Shown: one piece after another, positions 55,415-64,000 of the stretch | Numbering within the stretch: position 1 is the stretch's first letter | How the letters are laid out: each line of letters starts with the position of its first letter | From: Granulosicoccus antarcticus IMCC3135 | Lineage (GTDB): Bacteria > Pseudomonadota > Gammaproteobacteria > Granulosicoccales > Granulosicoccaceae | Assembly (NCBI RefSeq): GCF_002215215.1 | Contig: NZ_CP018632.1 | Span: 3,096,501 to 3,160,500, forward strand | Direction: 5' to 3' | DNA length: 64,000 nt | Made by a program: the position numbers and the translations under genes | The notes under the pieces: model-generated | What the model saw: only the letters and a program-made list of their open reading frames with translations | Told to the model about the DNA's origin: nothing | The model's database searches: none

Positions 55415-57301
55415 ATGAATTCGAGGACAATCAAACGGATAAGCCGGTCTCGCTACTGCCTATGGCTCGTATGGTTTCTGATTTGCCTTGCCCCTGTGGG
55501 TCATCCCTTGGCGGATATTGGCGGATATGCTGATCCTCTTGAGCCGCCGGTCAGTGTTCTTGAGGACCCGACCGGCGAGTTGACGATTGCTGACATCGTC
55601 GCTGCCGATGAGCAGTTCTCAACCAGTATCGGGGCATCATTCAATTTTGGTTTTACCCGTTCGGCCTACTGGTTTGCCACGCAACTCGAACGGCCCGCAA
55701 ACGGCAACTCCCTGTTTCTGAAAATATCGTATCCACTGCTGGATCAGATTGATTTGTATCTGCGTTCGGATGATGGCAGAAATAAACAGTTTGCAGCCGG
55801 GGATAGTTTTGAGTTCGACACACGGCAGGTAAATCACCGAGCCTTCATATTTCCGATATTCTTTGAGCCCGGTGAGCAGACTCTACAGGTATATCTGCGA
55901 GTAAAAACCACAAGCGCCATGCAGGTGCCCATCAGCGTGTGGGACCCCGAGGCCTTTCATAGTGAAAGTTATGATGAGCAGATAGTACTGGGTCTCTACT
56001 ATGGTCTGCTGCTAGCCATCATGGTGTCCAATATCATGCTGGCACTGTCTGTCAGAGAGCCGGTTTATGCTTACTACTCGGCATACATAATGTTCTATGG
56101 CGGGTTTCAGCTCTGTCTGAATGGGCTGGCTTTCGAATACCTGTGGCCCACCTCTACCTACCTTGCGCAAAAAGGGACGGTCATGTTCATGGCTCTCAGT
56201 GCGGTCATGGCAACAGCCTTCTCAGCAGAAATACTGGAGATAAAGAAGGAGTCTGGGCGTCTACGAGCGTGTTTCATCGCCTTTGGCCTGATCAATATGG
56301 GGTCGGTCTTGCTTTGTATTGCGTTGCCGTACTCCATTGCCATACAACTTCAGACGCTGTTGACGACAGCAGGCACGATCCTGTTTTTCTGTGCCGGTAT
56401 GATGCAGCTTCGTCGTGGGGTCGCAGCTGCTCGCTACTATCTGTTTGCCTGGACCATGTTTTTGCTGGGTATCTTCATCTATAGTTTGAAGACCTACGCT
56501 GTGCTACCAGAGAACGTTTTCACCGAATATGCCATCCAGGTGGGGTCCGCTATGGAGACTCTATTGCTGTCTTTTGCTATTGCGCACCGATTCAAGGTCT
56601 TGCGAGAAGACAAATTGCGCTTGCAGAGTGAGTCCACCGAGCTGTTGGAGACTCGAGTTTCAGAAAGGACACTGGAGCTGGAGCAAACGCTGCTGGAGTT
56701 GTCGACCGTGAATTCGCGTCTGGAAAAACTCAGCATTGTAGATCCCTTGAGTGGTCTTTTCAATCGAGCGTATTTCAATGGCAACTTTGACAGGATGTGG
56801 AAGCTGGCACAAGAAGAGCAGAGGAGCATGGCGATGCTCATGATCGACATAGATCACTTCAAGCAGGTCAATGACAAGCATGGTCATCTGGTCGGCGACA
56901 ACGTTATCAGCGTTGTCAGCAAGCTGATTTCTGACACAGTGTCTCGAAAAGAGGATTTTGTTGTCCGATACGGTGGCGAAGAATTCGCTGTGGTATTACC
57001 TGATACAGATTTACAGATGGCAACGGTATTGGCCGAAAAAATTCGTGTCGCGGTCAATGAATTTGTCAGCGAGCTGGAAGCTGTGAGCCGGGTTGGTCGC
57101 ATCAGTGTGAGTATTGGCGTTGCCGGCGGTATTCCAGCGGCTGCTGATTCGGAAGCTGGTAGTGAGACCTTGTTGTCACAGGCAGATAGTGCACTTTATG
57201 ATGCTAAAAATCAGGGCAGGAATCGTGTGTGCCGGGCACCCGACAGCCATTCGCAGGAACCGTTTAATGATCCAGACTTTCGCAAGGTGCACCTGGGCTA
57301 A
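55415..57301 (+). CDS. 7TM-DISM diguanylate cyclase
   Basis: From ATG 55415 the protein has a signal peptide and a periplasmic 7TMR-DISMED2-like domain (about 25-185: RSAYWFATQLERP, SYPLLDQIDLYL, FPIFFEPGEQTLQVYLRVKT). Seven TM helices (about 185-380), a coiled coil, and a GGDEF domain follow. The active site is GGEEF at 520-524, with an intact RxxD inhibitory site (RKED) five residues before it, so c-di-GMP production with feedback inhibition is expected. The ligand of the periplasmic domain is unknown. A TTG at 55391 would add eight residues. Confidence 0.88.
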   Translation: MNSRTIKRISRSRYCLWLVWFLICLAPVGHPLADIGGYADPLEPPVSVLEDPTGELTIADIVAADEQFSTSIGASFNFGFTRSAYWFATQLERPANGNSLFLKISYPLLDQIDLYLRSDDGRNKQFAAGDSFEFDTRQVNHRAFIFPIFFEPGEQTLQVYLRVKTTSAMQVPISVWDPEAFHSESYDEQIVLGLYYGLLLAIMVSNIMLALSVREPVYAYYSAYIMFYGGFQLCLNGLAFEYLWPTSTYLAQKGTVMFMALSAVMATAFSAEILEIKKESGRLRACFIAFGLINMGSVLLCIALPYSIAIQLQTLLTTAGTILFFCAGMMQLRRGVAAARYYLFAWTMFLLGIFIYSLKTYAVLPENVFTEYAIQVGSAMETLLLSFAIAHRFKVLREDKLRLQSESTELLETRVSERTLELEQTLLELSTVNSRLEKLSIVDPLSGLFNRAYFNGNFDRMWKLAQEEQRSMAMLMIDIDHFKQVNDKHGHLVGDNVISVVSKLISDTVSRKEDFVVRYGGEEFAVVLPDTDLQMATVLAEKIRVAVNEFVSELEAVSRVGRISVSIGVAGGIPAAADSEAGSETLLSQADSALYDAKNQGRNRVCRAPDSHSQEPFNDPDFRKVHLG

Positions 57302-57575
57302 AGGCGGTCCCTAGCGAGTCGTCTACCTCCGGATTCAGCCTCGGCCATGTCTTCTGCTACATCCTCTATGGAGGGCTCATGTTTTCACGATGTCTGATGC
57401 CATGCAAGCACGGTAGAGGATGAGCTGCTTGCTGGCGTGGTGATATGCATTCATCAATGAACTCAAAAATATGAATTTCTATATTTGTTCCAAAAGAAGA
57501 TAAGATTAGTGTACAGATAGGTTGGGAAAGTAGCTCGATACCCTGATTCGTGCAGTGCCTGGAGAGAGATTACGC
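57302..57575. other. Upstream region of sox operon
   Basis: About 275 bases with an AT-rich patch near 57465-57520 (AATATGAATTTCTATATTTG) that probably contains the sox promoter. No operator is recognised. Confidence 0.35.
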
Positions 57576-58046
57576 ATGTTCTTACGAGTCCCCGGAATGG
57601 TTGGTACAACCATGGGTATTGCGATGATTATCACCACCACATTAGCATTGGCTGACGTGACTTTACCTGATGAGGTGGTGGTGGAGAACCTGAGAATCGA
57701 GAAATCACTCTCAGGCTCACCCGGTGATGCTGCACAGGGGCGCAAGACGTTTGCCGATCGCAGTCTGGGCAATTGTCTTGCTTGCCACCTCAATTCAGAT
57801 CTGAGTGATGAGTTGTTCCACGGCAATGTCGGGCCCTCGCTAGACGGCGTTGCCACACGCTGGAAGCCGGAACAGCTGCGTACCATCGTCGTGAATGCCA
57901 AGAAAGTCTTCACTGAACGCACCATTATGCCAGGGTTCTACTCACTGGACGTCGGGGAAGACGTGCGTGAGGATCTCATCGGTAAAACCATCCTCACGGC
58001 TCAGCAAGTTGAGGATGTTGTGGCGTATCTGAACACCCTTGAATAG
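57576..58046 (+). CDS. soxX: Sulfur oxidation cytochrome c SoxX
   Basis: I start at ATG 57576, with GGAGAG nine bases upstream. The 156-aa protein has a Sec signal peptide (MVGTTMGIAMIITTTLALA) and a class I cytochrome c fold with one heme site C67-L-A-C70-H71. The distal methionine is probably in IMPGFYSLD. SoxX pairs with SoxA in the periplasm to attach thiosulfate to the SoxY cysteine, passing electrons to cytochromes. First gene of soxXYZAB, all on the plus strand. Confidence 0.93.
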   Translation: MFLRVPGMVGTTMGIAMIITTTLALADVTLPDEVVVENLRIEKSLSGSPGDAAQGRKTFADRSLGNCLACHLNSDLSDELFHGNVGPSLDGVATRWKPEQLRTIVVNAKKVFTERTIMPGFYSLDVGEDVREDLIGKTILTAQQVEDVVAYLNTLE

Positions 58047-58082
58047 CTTTGATCTCATGGATATTCTGGAGTATATTAATCA

Positions 58083-58538
58083 ATGAGCATTAGTAGACGA
58101 AGTTTACTGAGCACCTCTGCCGGCCTTCTGCTTGCCGGTTTTTTTGGCACGAGTACTCGCGCCTTTGCCAGTGTGGAGGATGTCGAAAAAGCGATAGCGG
58201 ACTTCTCTGGAGGCATAAGCCCGACAGATTCCGGCGTACTAAACCTGACAACGCCCGAGATCGCAGAAAACGGTAATAGTGTGCCGGTTTCCGTGTTTGT
58301 TGATAGTCCAATGAGCCCGGATTCCTACGTTGAGTCGATAATCATTCTGGCTGAAGATAACCCGCATGCTGATGTCATCACTTTCCACTTCACACCCGCA
58401 AGCGGTGTGGCAAGTGCCTCTACGCGTATTCGGCTTGCCAGAACTCAAAGTGTCATGGCTCTGGCAAAGATGAGTGACGGATCCATTCATTCTGCAAGGA
58501 ATGAAATCAAAGTCACGATCGGAGGCTGCGGCGGGTAA
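58083..58538 (+). CDS. soxY: Thiosulfate carrier SoxY
   Basis: A 151-aa Tat-exported protein (SISRRSLLSTSAGLLLAGFF) ending in the carrier motif GGCGG, with the sulfur-carrying cysteine at 149. SoxY binds SoxZ; the swinging C-terminal arm carries sulfur intermediates between the Sox enzymes. The Ig-like core is visible as IAENGNSVPVSVFVDSPM and VITFHFTP. The upstream GGAG is 11 bases away. Gene order and spacing fit an operon with soxX and soxZ. Confidence 0.95.
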   Translation: MSISRRSLLSTSAGLLLAGFFGTSTRAFASVEDVEKAIADFSGGISPTDSGVLNLTTPEIAENGNSVPVSVFVDSPMSPDSYVESIIILAEDNPHADVITFHFTPASGVASASTRIRLARTQSVMALAKMSDGSIHSARNEIKVTIGGCGG

Positions 58539-58591
58539 CGCTCGATCCCGTTCCCGATCTCGTCTACATTTGAAAAGAACCAGAGGCAGTT

Positions 58592-58918
58592 ATGGCAATC
58601 GCAAAACCCCGCATGAAAATTCCCAAGAGTGCCGCAGCAGGCGACATCATCACGATCAAGACCTTGGTGAGTCATGCGATGGAATCTGGTCAGCGAAAGG
58701 ATCTGGACGGTGAAGTCATACCGCGCATGATCATCAATAAATTCTCGTGCGAATTTAATGGCAATCCTGTTTTTTCCTGTGATATGCACTCTGCAGTTTC
58801 AGCCAACCCCTATTTTGAATTCTCTGCCAGGATTGAGGAGGCAGGCACATTCAAGATGACCTGGGTCGATGACAACGGAGTCGTTATCGAAGCTGAACAA
58901 GATATAGCGCTCAGGTAG
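58592..58918 (+). CDS. soxZ: SoxY partner SoxZ
   Basis: A 108-aa Ig-like protein matching SoxZ: KIPKSAAAGDIITIKTLVSHAMESGQRKD, then INKFSCEFNGNPVFS and FEFSARIEEAGTFKMTWVDD. It forms the SoxYZ heterodimer. It has no signal peptide of its own and is likely exported with SoxY through Tat. AGAGG lies seven bases before the ATG. Confidence 0.95.
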   Translation: MAIAKPRMKIPKSAAAGDIITIKTLVSHAMESGQRKDLDGEVIPRMIINKFSCEFNGNPVFSCDMHSAVSANPYFEFSARIEEAGTFKMTWVDDNGVVIEAEQDIALR

Positions 58919-58963
58919 TCATGCTGTGAGAGACCACTACAAGAAAGTCCCAGAAGGCAGAAG

Positions 58964-59845
58964 GTGCGAAATCGGAGTTTTGACTTGAAGAATTTGACGC
59001 TAGCAATCGCACTCGTTGCCGCCGGTGTAATGGCTTTTTTTTCCATGTTTGTTGCCGCAGCGCCAGTTGATGAAGAATTGATTATCGATGGTGAATTCAA
59101 TATGATCACGCGCACCGCATCACCTGAAGGCCACCCATTGTCGGAGGTCACATCAGGCTGGCTCTACCGGACTGATGAGACGCGAGACCAGCAAGCTGAT
59201 TCTTTTGAAAATCCGGGTATGTTGGCTGTGGAAGAGGGGGAGGTTTTTTGGAATACCGTTGATGGCAGCGCCGGTAAATCCTGTGCGTCTTGCCATGATG
59301 ATGCAGCGACATCAATGAAAGGCGTGGGTGCCAAATACCCTGTCTGGGATGTAGCCTCATCAAAACCTATCAATATCGAACAGCGTATCAACCTGTGTCG
59401 GATCGACAATATGGGTGCCCAAGCCTGGGAGTTTGACGAACAAGGTCAGAAACCACTGGCTGCTTACATCAAGAATCAGTCTCTGGGGCTGCCTGTTTCC
59501 ATGAAGTTGGATGAAGGGGATATGCAGAAATGGTGGGAAAAAGGCAAGGAGACGTATTACTCCCGTATGGGGCAGCTCGATTTTTCGTGTGCCAACTGTC
59601 ATGAGCAATACAACGGCAGTTATATTCGTGCTGATCACCTGAGTCAGGGCAATGCGAATGGCTTTCCGACTTTCCGTCAGAAGCAGGGAACGCTTGTATC
59701 GTTGCATAGCCGGTTCCAAGGATGTATCAGGGATACGCGTGCTGAAATACCCGAGGCATTTTCCGATGACATGATGGCGCTGGAAGTCTATGTCACCTGG
59801 CGTGGAACTGGCCTGTCAGTAGAAACACCAGCGGTTCGACAGTAG
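58964..59845 (+). CDS. soxA: Diheme L-cysteine S-thiosulfotransferase SoxA
   Basis: A 293-aa protein from GTG (AGAAGG six bases upstream) with a signal peptide (LALVAAGVMAFFSMFVAAAP). Two heme-binding motifs are present, C107-A-S-C-H and C209-A-N-C-H. The persulfide heme-ligand cysteine is in FQGC254IRD. This is the diheme form, unlike mono-heme SoxA of some bacteria. With SoxX it joins thiosulfate to SoxY. Confidence 0.93.
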   Translation: MRNRSFDLKNLTLAIALVAAGVMAFFSMFVAAAPVDEELIIDGEFNMITRTASPEGHPLSEVTSGWLYRTDETRDQQADSFENPGMLAVEEGEVFWNTVDGSAGKSCASCHDDAATSMKGVGAKYPVWDVASSKPINIEQRINLCRIDNMGAQAWEFDEQGQKPLAAYIKNQSLGLPVSMKLDEGDMQKWWEKGKETYYSRMGQLDFSCANCHEQYNGSYIRADHLSQGNANGFPTFRQKQGTLVSLHSRFQGCIRDTRAEIPEAFSDDMMALEVYVTWRGTGLSVETPAVRQ

Positions 59846-59863
59846 CTTCTCTGGATACTCGCC

Positions 59864-61558
59864 ATGCATTCTCGTAGAGATTTCCTTCAGTTTGCTGCAG
59901 TGATAGCGGCAATGAGCGGATTCTCAGGTGGGTTGACGCGGGTTGCAGCACGGCAAAGAGTAACTCAGGATGATCTGTTGTCATTCGATAGCAAGGGGCA
60001 GGTTACCTTGCTGCATATTACCGATATGCATGCGCAGCTGATGCCCATGTATTACCGGCCACCGTCCCAGAACATCGGTGTCGGTAGCTATTCCGGCATA
60101 CCACCTCACGTTGTAGGGGAGGATTTTCTAAAGCATTTCGGGCTGGAGCGAGATAGCGCACTTGCCTATGCACACACCATGGTCGACTACGTCGATATGG
60201 CCAGAAGCTACGGCCGGCTGGGTGGGCTTGATAACACTGCAACTCTGGTTAATGCCATACGTGCAGAGCGCGGTGATGACAAGGTATTGCTTCTGGATGG
60301 CGGGGACACTTGGCAAGGCTCCTACACCACGTTGAAAACAGAGGCACAAGACATGGCCGAGTGTATGAGTCTGCTTAAACCTGATGCCATGGTGGGGCAC
60401 TGGGAGTTCACCCTCGGTGAAAAACGTGTTCTTGAATTAATCGATAGTCTGGATTATCCCTTCCTTGCCGGCAATATTGTCGATAACGACTGGGAAGAAC
60501 CCGTTTTCGAAAGTACCGCTTTCTACGACAAGGGAGGGGTGCGAGTAGCGGTTATCGGGCAGGCCATGCCATACACGCCCATTGCCAATCCTCGCTGGAT
60601 GTTCCCGCAATGGTCCTTTGGATTGCGAACCGAGCTTCTGCAGGTAAACGTTGATAAGGCGCGCAGTGATGGAGCCCAGCTTGTGGTGCTGCTGTCGCAC
60701 AACGGGTTTGATGTTGATCGAAAACTCTCAACGGTTGTCAGTGGTATCGATGTGATTCTCACCGGACATACCCACGATGCCATTCCAAAGGCCATCAAGA
60801 TAGACAACACACTGATTCTGGCATCAGGCTCACATGGCAAGTTTCTGGGTCGAATTGATCTTAAGGTGAAGAATGGCAAGGTGGCGGACTATAGTTCCAA
60901 GCTCATTCCCGTGTTGTCCGACGTCATAAGACCTGACGTCAGCATGAGTCAGATGATTGCCAAGGTACGAGCACCCTATGAATCGGAATTGAAGCGGGTT
61001 ATTGGTAAAACAGATTCACTGCTTTACCGTCGTGGCAATTTCAATGGAACCTGGGATGATCTTATCTGTCGGGGCATGATGGAAGAGCGCGATGCCGAGT
61101 TGTCGTTCAGCCCCGGATTCAGATGGGGAACGACGGTGCTACCTGGTGATGAGATTACGATAGAGGATCTCTACACACAAACTGCCATGAGCTACCCCTC
61201 TGTTTATCGTCTTGAATTTACAGGTGCACAGATTCATGAAGTACTGGAGGATGTGTGTGACAACCTGTTCAACAAGGACCCCTTTCTGCAGCAAGGTGGG
61301 GATATGGTGCGCGTAGGTGGCATGGGCTACACCTGTGAGCCTGAAGGTTCGATGGGTTCGCGTATCAGTAATATGACGCAGCTATCCACCGGAGAACCTA
61401 TTGACCCTGCCAGGAAGTACGTTGTAGCGGGGTGGGGCTCTGTCAATGAAGAAGTCGAGGGGCCGGCCATCTATGATGTGATGGAGAACTACATCAGTAA
61501 GCAGGATGTCGTCACCATAGAGAAAAATGATGCTGTGAAGCTCATTGGCGGCTATTAG
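59864..61558 (+). CDS. soxB: Dimanganese thiohydrolase SoxB
   Basis: A 564-aa Tat-exported protein (SRRDFLQFAAVIAAM). It is a 5'-nucleotidase-like metallophosphatase: LLHITDMHAQLMP, LLDGGDTWQGS, VGHWEFT (in the place of the usual GNHE), VVLLSHNGFDVD and GHTHD, plus the C-terminal nucleotidase domain (LEFTGAQIHEVLED). SoxB hydrolyses sulfate from SoxY-bound thiosulfonate. It is the last gene of the cluster; no soxCD follows within the window. The intergenic stretch after it (61559-61800) separates it from the convergent SulP gene; no clear terminator is seen. Confidence 0.95.
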   Translation: MHSRRDFLQFAAVIAAMSGFSGGLTRVAARQRVTQDDLLSFDSKGQVTLLHITDMHAQLMPMYYRPPSQNIGVGSYSGIPPHVVGEDFLKHFGLERDSALAYAHTMVDYVDMARSYGRLGGLDNTATLVNAIRAERGDDKVLLLDGGDTWQGSYTTLKTEAQDMAECMSLLKPDAMVGHWEFTLGEKRVLELIDSLDYPFLAGNIVDNDWEEPVFESTAFYDKGGVRVAVIGQAMPYTPIANPRWMFPQWSFGLRTELLQVNVDKARSDGAQLVVLLSHNGFDVDRKLSTVVSGIDVILTGHTHDAIPKAIKIDNTLILASGSHGKFLGRIDLKVKNGKVADYSSKLIPVLSDVIRPDVSMSQMIAKVRAPYESELKRVIGKTDSLLYRRGNFNGTWDDLICRGMMEERDAELSFSPGFRWGTTVLPGDEITIEDLYTQTAMSYPSVYRLEFTGAQIHEVLEDVCDNLFNKDPFLQQGGDMVRVGGMGYTCEPEGSMGSRISNMTQLSTGEPIDPARKYVVAGWGSVNEEVEGPAIYDVMENYISKQDVVTIEKNDAVKLIGGY

Positions 61559-61800
61559 CTATTTGTGACCATTCGGGAGGGCTTGTTGAAAACTACCGTG
61601 CGCAGTAGTGCTGATTGCAGGGTAGTGCTGATTAAGCGATGATTGGTAAGTTGATTGAGATGCGTGAACGGTGGTCGTGAGATAGCCTGGGCTTGACTGA
61701 ATCAGATCAGAACTTCGATTATCAGGGTGCCGCGATGTCATGCCATGAAGAGTCTGCCGGGTGATCTGCCCCGCCAGTTTGGATTACTGGAAAAACAGAT

Positions 61801-63726
61801 TTATTTATCCTGCTTCTCCCCAATTACTCCGTTCTCTTCATCGGGCTTTGGAACCAGTATGATTTCCTGTTTTCTTGTCCGTGGTAATTCAACTGGCTCT
61901 TGCCATCGATGTTCGGCCAGAGCTGTGTCTGTCACATCTATATCATCTGGTTTCTTCCCTGCTGCCTGTTGATGTTTCAAAAAAGCTTTTATCGCAGGCT
62001 TGAGTGTCTGGAATAAGTGATTCTTGCCCCGTTCACGTCGATTTTCGACAAAGTCATCGTTGAAGAAATGTCCCAAGTGACGCCGCAAACGCGCGACATA
62101 CACTGAAACTCCCATCTCTGCCAGTTCCCGGCGCAATTCATCGAACTTTCTAAGACCCGTTGCATCAACGATGTTGATGGCACTGGCATCCAGTACCAGC
62201 CATTCCACAGGTGTATTCTGTGCATTCACGATGGCTCGCACCCGCGATTTCATGAAGTCGGCGTTGTAGAAAACCAGGTTGGATTCAAAGCGGTAGAGCA
62301 GTAGTCCCGGGATAGTTCTGGCATCCGGGTAGTCGGCAATATTATGAAAACCCTTTTGTCCTTTGACTCTTCCCAGTACCGCATCGTTGGGGCGAGACTC
62401 TACCGAAAGCAACCAGATCAGCGACAAGGCGACAGCCAGCAATACACCGGGTAGAACGCCCAGTATCAGTACTCCCAAAGTGGTCACGAGAGACAACAGG
62501 AATTCACGATAGCTCATTCGATACAACTGCCGTAGATCCGCCAGGTCAATCAAACCAATCGCCGAGACCAGAATGACCGCTGCAAGAGCTGTGGTCGGCA
62601 CGTAGGCCAGTGGTGCAGTCAGGTATATCAATACCAACATCATGACCCCACCTGCCACCAGGCCCACCATCTGGGTTTTGCCTCCCATGGCGTTGTTGAC
62701 GGCTGTACGCGAGTCCGCACCGGTTACAGGAAAGCCTTGTGCCAGACCCGATGCAAGGTTGCAGGCACCAAAACCAATCAGCTCCTGATTGGCATTGACT
62801 TCATAGCCATTGCGGCGAGCAAAGCTCTTGGCCGTCAAGACACCGCTGGTAAAACTGACCAGTACAAGTCCTGCCGCAGCTCCGAAGATATCGTTGAAGA
62901 CTGCGAAATTGAAGTGTAGTAGTACGATGGAGGGCAGACCGGCAGGTACATTTCCCAGCACCTCCACACCGTGTTCTTCCAAGCCCAGTCCCCTTACCAG
63001 CAGAATGCTGAGTCCTACCACAACGAAGGCGGCGGGCAGGCGTGGCAGAAAGCGCAGAATAAGGACCAGAACCACGAGTGTACCTACACCCAGTGCCGCG
63101 GTTGGCCAATGGCTTTGCTCTACGTGCTGAAAAAACTCCATGCTCCTTGGTAGAAAGTCCTTTTCACTGGCAGGATAACCGAGCAACTTGTGTAGCTGCC
63201 CTACCATGATGAGTAAGGCGATACCGTTCAGATAGCCTGTGAGTATGGGTTGCGAGAGAAAGTTTGCCATGAAGCCAAGCCTGATCACACCCGCAAGAAG
63301 AAAGAGCAGGCCGCTCATGATCGTTAATCCGAACAACAGTGTTGCATAGCGTTCCGGATCACCACCAGCCAGAGGCCCCAGTGTCGTGGCAATCAGAATG
63401 CAAGTGGCTGCATCTGGCCCTGTCATCAATTGGCGTGAGGAGCCGAACAGGGCGTAGGCGAAGAGCGGGAAAATTGCGGAATACATGCCAACCACGGGTG
63501 GTACGCCCGCCAGTTCCGCGTAGGCGATTCCGACGGGAAGCGCAATTGCAGCGACCGACAATCCGGCTGCCAGATCATGGAGCAGCCAAGATGGCCGATA
63601 GCCCGACAGGGCGAGAAGGCCAGGAGCGACTGCCTGGATCAGACGGCGGAGTCTGCGCTGTGTGTGGCCAGCAGCCATATACCAAGGCCTCCTGTCGTGT
63701 GATATCGGTTTCATCAACGATAGCAC
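61801..63726 (-). CDS. SulP family anion transporter with STAS domain
   Basis: A 641-aa inner-membrane transporter. The SulP core begins near residue 40 with DLAAGLSVAAIALPVGIAYAELAGVPPVVGMYSAIFPLFAYALFGSS, with about 12-14 TM helices to about 440 (VTGADSRTAVNNAMGGKTQMVGL is the family signature). The C-terminal STAS domain (LVFYNADFMKSRVRAI, LVLDASAINIVDATGLRKFDEL) lies at about 480-590, with a charged tail ending EKQDK. It could move sulfate or bicarbonate. Its convergent position beside the sox operon, which makes sulfate, suggests sulfate, but SulP proteins in marine bacteria often carry bicarbonate. The start may be a later Met (63711 or 63672). Confidence 0.9.
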   Translation of the reverse strand: MLSLMKPISHDRRPWYMAAGHTQRRLRRLIQAVAPGLLALSGYRPSWLLHDLAAGLSVAAIALPVGIAYAELAGVPPVVGMYSAIFPLFAYALFGSSRQLMTGPDAATCILIATTLGPLAGGDPERYATLLFGLTIMSGLLFLLAGVIRLGFMANFLSQPILTGYLNGIALLIMVGQLHKLLGYPASEKDFLPRSMEFFQHVEQSHWPTAALGVGTLVVLVLILRFLPRLPAAFVVVGLSILLVRGLGLEEHGVEVLGNVPAGLPSIVLLHFNFAVFNDIFGAAAGLVLVSFTSGVLTAKSFARRNGYEVNANQELIGFGACNLASGLAQGFPVTGADSRTAVNNAMGGKTQMVGLVAGGVMMLVLIYLTAPLAYVPTTALAAVILVSAIGLIDLADLRQLYRMSYREFLLSLVTTLGVLILGVLPGVLLAVALSLIWLLSVESRPNDAVLGRVKGQKGFHNIADYPDARTIPGLLLYRFESNLVFYNADFMKSRVRAIVNAQNTPVEWLVLDASAINIVDATGLRKFDELRRELAEMGVSVYVARLRRHLGHFFNDDFVENRRERGKNHLFQTLKPAIKAFLKHQQAAGKKPDDIDVTDTALAEHRWQEPVELPRTRKQEIILVPKPDEENGVIGEKQDK

Positions 63727-63849
63727 TGATGTTGGCAGCGATCGGTATTTTCAGGTGGAATGAAGGATCTTGAGTGGGCACGTTCACTATTGTCTTGCGT
63801 TATTCGCAGAGCAATAGTGGACGTGCTACTCAGGTTACGCTGTTCAGCT

Positions 63850-64000
63850 TCAGCCGATCAACTCATCACTCTTGTCGTCTGTTTCACCGTAGCGTTTGAG
63901 TGTCGCTGGCCGGGTGCCTTCATAGACGCGATCAAGGTTTTTTGCAATCTTGTCATTCTCCCGCTCGAACAGACAATCGCCATGCTTGTCGGATGCCACG
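63850..64000 (-). CDS. C-terminal fragment of a gene cut by window edge
   Basis: The minus strand reads an open frame from the window edge to a TGA at 63850-63852: GDCLFERENDKIAKNLDRVY, TRPATLKRYGETDDKSDELIG. It is charged and hydrophilic, and I recognise no family. The rest lies outside the window. Confidence 0.4.
   Translation of the reverse strand, partial: VASDKHGDCLFERENDKIAKNLDRVYEGTRPATLKRYGETDDKSDELIG

Overview
This window looks like the chromosome of a free-living, probably marine gammaproteobacterium that can oxidise reduced sulfur. It carries a soxXYZAB operon, hybrid histidine kinases, a 7TM-DISM diguanylate cyclase and large secreted Fn3 proteins. I cannot name the species. Granulosicoccus-type Chromatiales is a guess, not a result.

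Region 1 (1-27.6 kb) is a defence island. It opens with a group II intron fragment and a GIY-YIG protein on the minus strand. A plus-strand cassette follows (2242-12568): a four-TM coiled-coil protein, a membrane-anchored vWA-like protein, a MotA/ExbB/ZorA-like channel with a long cytoplasmic tail, a MotB/ZorB-like partner, and a 1792-aa SF1 helicase fused to a PD-(D/E)XK (DUF559/MTES_1575-type) nuclease. I read this as a Zorya-like membrane motor joined to an Hhe-like helicase-nuclease, with two extra membrane components. It is the best candidate for an undescribed system. After an IS3 remnant comes a minus-strand type I restriction operon (half-length S gene, hsdM, hsdS, rhuM-like, hsdR, YgjP-like metallopeptidase). 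Then come an AAA ATPase whose usual S8 peptidase partner survives only as an N-terminal stub, and an McrB/McrC pair.

Region 2 (27.6-42.6 kb) holds two secreted Fn3 proteins among decayed transposons. These are a frameshifted IS1380 copy with intact ends and a CTAG duplication, an IS66 remnant, and an IS66 copy whose tnpC is frameshifted and also split by a 0.58-kb inverted-repeat element. The second Fn3 protein (32459-39001) has three 561-bp tandem repeats, seven Fn3-like modules, a DVP minisatellite of about 41 units and a C-terminal sorting-like tail.

Region 3 (42.6-64 kb) is ordinary chromosome with some damage. It has a MOSC protein with a truncated operon partner, an uncharacterised 652-aa protein, a RidA-amidase chimera, two hybrid histidine kinases, yggS-pdxY (vitamin B6 homeostasis), a GGDEF protein, soxXYZAB, and a convergent SulP-STAS anion transporter. 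A C-terminal gene fragment lies on the minus strand at the right edge.
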